Assembly (NCBI GenBank): GCA_947623965.1
Contig: CANQIF010000010.1
Span: forward strand, 1-64,000
DNA length: 64,000 bases
Source: an uncultured Alistipes sp.
GTDB lineage: Bacteria > Bacteroidota > Bacteroidia > Bacteroidales > Rikenellaceae
Direction of reading: 5' to 3'
The first letter of the stretch is position 1. Every line of letters starts with the position of its first letter. Both the position numbers and the translations under genes were made by a program. Shown one piece after another: positions 60,219 through 64,000 of the stretch. The notes below the pieces were generated by a model. The model saw only the letters and a program-made list of their open reading frames with translations, did not search any database and had not been told where the DNA came from.

Positions 60219-62435
60219 ATGACTACGGCACGCTACGACAAGTTGCGCGCACAAGTGCGCGAATCGTTCTCCGAAACGACGGCACGGCTGGTCGACGAAG
60301 CCCTCGACTACGCCGCCGAATTTCTGCGGGACGAGCTCCGTTACGACGGCAGCCCGCTGCTCGACCACGGCGTCGCCGTCGCCGGCATCGTCATCGGCGA
60401 AATCGGCCTCGGCCGCAACTCGACCCTCGCCTCGATCCTGCACGACGTCGTGCGTCTGCAGCACAAGCGGCTCCCGGCCGAGGAGTTCCTCGCCTTCATG
60501 CAGACGATCCGCGACCGCTTCGGCGAGGAGGTCGCCGGCATCACCGTGGGGCTGGCCAACATCTCCGAGCTCAAGCTCAAGGCGGCCAAGGAGCAGGCCG
60601 AGAACTTCCGCGACCTCATCGTCAGCTACTCCGAAGACCCGCGCGTGATCCTCATCAAGCTGGCCGACCGTCTCGAGGTGATGCGCTCGCTCGACATCTT
60701 CCCGCCCGAGAAGCGGCGCAAGAAGAGCTGGGAGGCGATGAACCTCTATGCGCAGATCGCCCACAAGCTGGGGCTCTACGCCATCAAGAGCGACCTGGAG
60801 GACCTCGCCCTCAAATACCTCGAACCGAAGGACTACGACCACATCGCCCACAAGCTCGAGGAGAGCGCCGACGAGCGGCGCGCCTTCATCGCCAAATTCC
60901 TCGTGCCGATCGAGGCGAAGCTGCACAGCCTCGGCATCCGCTACCACATCAAGAGCCGCACGAAGTCGATCTACTCGATCTGGAACAAGATGCGCAAGCA
61001 GCGCGTCCCCTTCGAGGGGGTCTACGACATCTTCGCGCTGCGCATCATCATCGACTGTCCGCCCGAACAGGAGAAGCCCCTCTGCTGGACCGTCTATTCG
61101 GTCGTCACGGACTTCTACACCCCCAACCCCAACCGCATGCGCGACTGGATCTCGATCCCCAAGTCGAACGGCTACGAATCGCTCCACACGACCGTCTCGG
61201 CCGAGGGGCGCTGGGTCGAGGTGCAGATCCGCACCGAGCGCATGGACGCCGTCGCCGAGCGCGGCATCGCCGCCCACTGGCGCTACAAGGGGGTGCAGCA
61301 GGGAGGCCGCACGAGCGAACAGTGGCTCGGCCGCCTGCGCGAGGCGATCGAGGAGACGACCCACTCGCTGGCGCAGCGCTTCGACGCCAAACCCGCCTCG
61401 GGCGAGATCTTCGTCTTCACCCCCAACGGCGACCTGCGCAAGCTCCCCGAGGGGGCCTGCGTGCTCGACTTCGCCTTCGACATCCACTCGAACCTCGGCG
61501 CCGTCTGCACGGGCGGCAAGGTCAACAACCGGCCCGTCCCGATCCGCGAGGTGCTGCACAACGGCGACATCGTCGAAATTCTCACCCAGAAGAACCAGAC
61601 CCCCAAGGCCGACTGGCTCTCGTTCGTCACCACCACGAAGGCCCGCAGCAAGATCAAGGCCTTCCTGCGCGAGGAGCAGGCCAAGCATACGCGCCTCGGG
61701 CGCGAGGAGCTCGAACGCAAGCTCAAGAACTGGAAACTCGCCATCACGGTCGACGAGGCGGTGAGCTATTTAGCCAAATACTACAAGCTGCGCCTCGGCA
61801 CGGAGGTCTACGCCATGATCGCCACCAACAAGCTCGACTTCCTGACGATCAAGGAGCTGCTGACGCGTCACCTCTCGGGCGAAGCCGAGCTCGAGCGCCA
61901 GCGGGCCGCCGCGGAGCTCGAGCAGCGCAAGGCCGCCGAGCGGGCGGGGCGCACCGCCGGGCAACGGCAGGAGCAGCGGTCGGGCGACGCGCTGGTGATC
62001 GACGACGACATCTCGAAGATCCAGTACAAGCTGGCCCGCTGCTGCAACCCGATCAAGGGCGACGAGGTCTTCGGCTTCGTCACGATCAACGCCGGCATCA
62101 CCATCCACCGCACCGACTGCCCCAACGCCCGGCGCATGCGCGAGAACTACCCCTACCGGGTGATCGAGGCGCGCTGGCGCCAGCACTCCGAGGGGGCCTT
62201 CCGCGTCACGCTGCGCATCGTCGCGGCCGACACGACCGGCATGGCGAACCACCTGACGGAGGTCGTCAGCCGCGAGCTGAAGCTCAACATCCGCTCGCTC
62301 AACTTCGGCGCCGGACAGGGAGGCATCGTCTCGGGGACGATCGACGTCGAGGTGCCGAGCGCCGCCGCGGTCGATACGCTGATCCACAGCCTGCTGCGGA
62401 TCAAGGGGGTCCAGCGGGCCTACCGCATCAACTGA
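60219..62435 (+). CDS. RelA-type (p)ppGpp synthetase
   Basis: 738-aa RelA/SpoT homologue. The N-terminal HD-like domain is degenerate. His50 and His75-Asp76 (SILHDVVRL) remain, but the following ED pair of HDxxED is missing and KLADRLHNMRT has become KLADRLEVMRS, so hydrolase activity is probably lost. The synthetase domain is intact (SIYSIWNKM, VYDIFALRIII, KSNGYESLHTTV, VEVQIRTERM, GIAAHWRYK). A TGS domain follows (EIFVFTPNGDLRKLPEG), then a conserved-cysteine region (ARCCNPIKGDEV) and an ACT domain. It should make (p)ppGpp during stress; a separate hydrolase-competent SpoT homologue is expected elsewhere. Confidence 0.9.
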   Translation: MTTARYDKLRAQVRESFSETTARLVDEALDYAAEFLRDELRYDGSPLLDHGVAVAGIVIGEIGLGRNSTLASILHDVVRLQHKRLPAEEFLAFMQTIRDRFGEEVAGITVGLANISELKLKAAKEQAENFRDLIVSYSEDPRVILIKLADRLEVMRSLDIFPPEKRRKKSWEAMNLYAQIAHKLGLYAIKSDLEDLALKYLEPKDYDHIAHKLEESADERRAFIAKFLVPIEAKLHSLGIRYHIKSRTKSIYSIWNKMRKQRVPFEGVYDIFALRIIIDCPPEQEKPLCWTVYSVVTDFYTPNPNRMRDWISIPKSNGYESLHTTVSAEGRWVEVQIRTERMDAVAERGIAAHWRYKGVQQGGRTSEQWLGRLREAIEETTHSLAQRFDAKPASGEIFVFTPNGDLRKLPEGACVLDFAFDIHSNLGAVCTGGKVNNRPVPIREVLHNGDIVEILTQKNQTPKADWLSFVTTTKARSKIKAFLREEQAKHTRLGREELERKLKNWKLAITVDEAVSYLAKYYKLRLGTEVYAMIATNKLDFLTIKELLTRHLSGEAELERQRAAAELEQRKAAERAGRTAGQRQEQRSGDALVIDDDISKIQYKLARCCNPIKGDEVFGFVTINAGITIHRTDCPNARRMRENYPYRVIEARWRQHSEGAFRVTLRIVAADTTGMANHLTEVVSRELKLNIRSLNFGAGQGGIVSGTIDVEVPSAAAVDTLIHSLLRIKGVQRAYRIN

Positions 62436-62491
62436 CAACCGTTTTTTACATCCATTCACACACACCGTATTTCTACACCTTACAGCAAGAG

Positions 62492-63109
62492 ATGAACAAC
62501 AAAGCTATCAGCGTCGTTTTCGCCGAGGCGGAGCATGCCAAGTATGCCGAACGCATCTGCACGCTCATCTACGAGTCGGCTCTGCAGCGGGGGACGGGCA
62601 TCGCGAAGCGGTCGCCCGCCTACATCGCGGCGAAGATCACGGGCGGCAAAGCCGTCGTGGCGCTGGACGGAGAAAAGCTGGTCGGATTCAGCTACATCGA
62701 GTGTTGGGAGCACGGCGACTTCGTCGCCACCTCCGGTCTGATCGTCGATCCCGAGTACCGTCACATGGGGCTCGCCGAACGCATCAAACGACGAACCTTC
62801 GAGCTGGCCCGACGACGGTTCCCGTACGCGAAGCTGTTCAGCATCACCACCTCGCTGCCCGTGATGAAGCTCAACTCGCGTATGGGCTACGTTCCGGTGA
62901 CCTTCTCCGAGCTGACCGAGGACGATGAGTTCTGGAAGGGCTGCGAGGGGTGCTGCAACTACGACATCCTCCAGCGCAACCGGCGCCGCATGTGTCTCTG
63001 CACGGGCATGCTCTACGACCCGTCGAAGGAGCAGCCCCGCCCGTCGCGTCTGGCCCCCTACCGCATGTATCTCAAAAACGCCTTCAAAAAGCTCTTTCAC
63101 CTGAAATAG
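62492..63109 (+). CDS. GNAT N-acyltransferase preceding argG
   Basis: 205 aa from MNNKAISVVFAEAEHAKYAE. GNAT fold with SYIECWEHGDFVATSGLIVD and the acyl-CoA loop region PEYRHMGLAERIKRRTFELA, then a Cys-rich segment (GCEGCCNYDIL, MCLCTGMLYD). It sits 104 bp ahead of argG. In Bacteroides, arginine is made through N-succinylated intermediates. A GNAT upstream of argG is therefore a good candidate for the first committed step, N-acyl (possibly N-succinyl) glutamate synthesis; this is inference. Confidence 0.75.
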   Translation: MNNKAISVVFAEAEHAKYAERICTLIYESALQRGTGIAKRSPAYIAAKITGGKAVVALDGEKLVGFSYIECWEHGDFVATSGLIVDPEYRHMGLAERIKRRTFELARRRFPYAKLFSITTSLPVMKLNSRMGYVPVTFSELTEDDEFWKGCEGCCNYDILQRNRRRMCLCTGMLYDPSKEQPRPSRLAPYRMYLKNAFKKLFHLK

Positions 63110-63213
63110 CGATCACGCCCGGCCCGGCGGCCGCGGGGCCGCACCCTGCTGCGGGAGCCGCTGCCGCAGACCGCTGTCCGGGCACACACACGAAAAAAAC
63201 AAAAGATTCAGCT

Positions 63214-64000
63214 ATGGAAAAGAAAAAAGTGGTCCTCGCCTTCAGCGGGGGATTGGATACCTCCTTCTGCGCCAAGTACCTCTCCGAGGAGCGGGGCTAC
63301 GACGTCTACACGGCCGTCGCCAACACGGGCGGCTTCTCGAAGGAGGAGCTCGCGCGCATCGAGGAGCGCGCCCTGGCGCTGGGCGCCGTCGAGCACGCCA
63401 CGCTCGACATCGAGCAGGAGTATTACGAGAAGAGCATCCGCTACATGGTCTACGGCAACATCCTGCGCAACGGCACCTACCCCATTTCGGTCAGCTCGGA
63501 GCGCATCTTCCAGGCGATCGCCATCATCGAATACGCCAAGCGGATCGGCGCCGACGCCGTGGCCCACGGCTCGACGGGCGCCGGCAACGACCAGGTCCGC
63601 TTCGACCTGACGTTCCAGATCCTCGCCCCCGAGATCGAGATCATCACCCCGACGCGCGACATGACCCTGACGCGCGACTACGAGATCGGCTACCTGCGCC
63701 GCCACGGCATCACGGCCGACTACAAGAAGATGGCCTACTCGATCAACAAGGGGCTGTGGGGCACCTCGATCGGCGGCCGGGAGACGCTCCGTTCGGAGCT
63801 GACGCTCCCCGAGGAGGCCTACCCGAGCCAGGTCACGGCCCGCGGCGAGGAGACGCTGAAGCTCTCCTTCGAGGAGGGGCAGCTCGCGGCCGTCAACGGC
63901 ACCCCCTACGCCGACCATGTGGAGGCGATCCGCGCCGTCGAGGCGATCGGCTCGAAGTTCGGCATCGGCCGCGACATGCACATCGGCGACACGATCATCG
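63214..64000 (+). CDS. argG: Argininosuccinate synthase (5' part, runs off the window)
   Basis: First 262 residues from MEKKKVVLAFSGGLDTSF; the open frame continues past the end. The ATP-pyrophosphatase loop SGGLDTS, VAHGSTGAGNDQVRFDLTF and KGLWGTSIGGRE are hallmarks of the family, which joins citrulline and aspartate. The preceding GNAT gene suggests an arginine operon. Confidence 0.95.
   Translation, partial: MEKKKVVLAFSGGLDTSFCAKYLSEERGYDVYTAVANTGGFSKEELARIEERALALGAVEHATLDIEQEYYEKSIRYMVYGNILRNGTYPISVSSERIFQAIAIIEYAKRIGADAVAHGSTGAGNDQVRFDLTFQILAPEIEIITPTRDMTLTRDYEIGYLRRHGITADYKKMAYSINKGLWGTSIGGRETLRSELTLPEEAYPSQVTARGEETLKLSFEEGQLAAVNGTPYADHVEAIRAVEAIGSKFGIGRDMHIGDTII

Overview
The window is chromosomal DNA from a high-GC member of the Bacteroidales, most like Alistipes (Rikenellaceae). 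Four things point there. The start sites lack Shine-Dalgarno sequences. Promoters have the Bacteroidetes TAnnTTTG -7 box. The ribosomal cluster has the Bacteroidetes order rpsL-rpsG-fusA-rpsJ...secY-map-infA-rpmJ-rpsM-rpsK-rpsD-rpoA-rplQ. Family content is also typical: a Mfa/Fim type V pilus locus, DUF4465 lipoproteins and succinyl-type arginine genes. The genus is inferred from style and GC content, not proven.

Layout. 1-3180: AT-richer accessory segment with a tyrosine integrase, a surface-type lipoprotein and a beta-barrel protein. 3181-3740: first cluster of GC-rich hairpin repeats. 3748-6698: cobalamin riboswitch with a terminator platform, then two DUF4465 lipoprotein paralogues. 6784-8085: NhaD-type Na+/H+ antiporter. 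8150-9174: second hairpin-repeat cluster. 9175-20956: minus-strand type V pilus locus (DUF3575, DUF3868/OmpA-like, frameshifted fimbrillin, Mfa2/FimB anchor, two tip-type proteins) followed by a thioredoxin-like lipoprotein. 21295-24195: small envelope genes and an FtsX-type permease. 24303-29377: plus-strand membrane zinc protease, SGNH protein, MBOAT acyltransferase and PAP2 phosphatase, a probable cell-surface O-acylation module. 29378-30465: third hairpin-repeat cluster.

30526-50166 is the complete str/S10/spc/alpha ribosomal supercluster on the minus strand, read from a promoter before rpsL. It is interrupted between rpsH and rpsN by about 1.3 kb of degenerate 56-68 bp repeats. 50915 to the end is plus-strand housekeeping: leuS, a secreted esterase-like hydrolase, prfA, a TonB-like protein, xseA, a second hydrolase, xseB, a methyltransferase, a RelA-type ppGpp synthetase, a GNAT acetyltransferase and the start of argG.

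No tRNA, rRNA or CRISPR array was seen. The least explained material is the repeats. Three intergenic clusters hold about 17 copies of modules whose terminal hairpin changes sequence from copy to copy but stays self-complementary. There are also short tandem expansions (38, 12 and 7 bp) and the degenerate array in the spc operon. Many long open frames antisense to or out of phase with real genes are GC-driven shadows and were left out.
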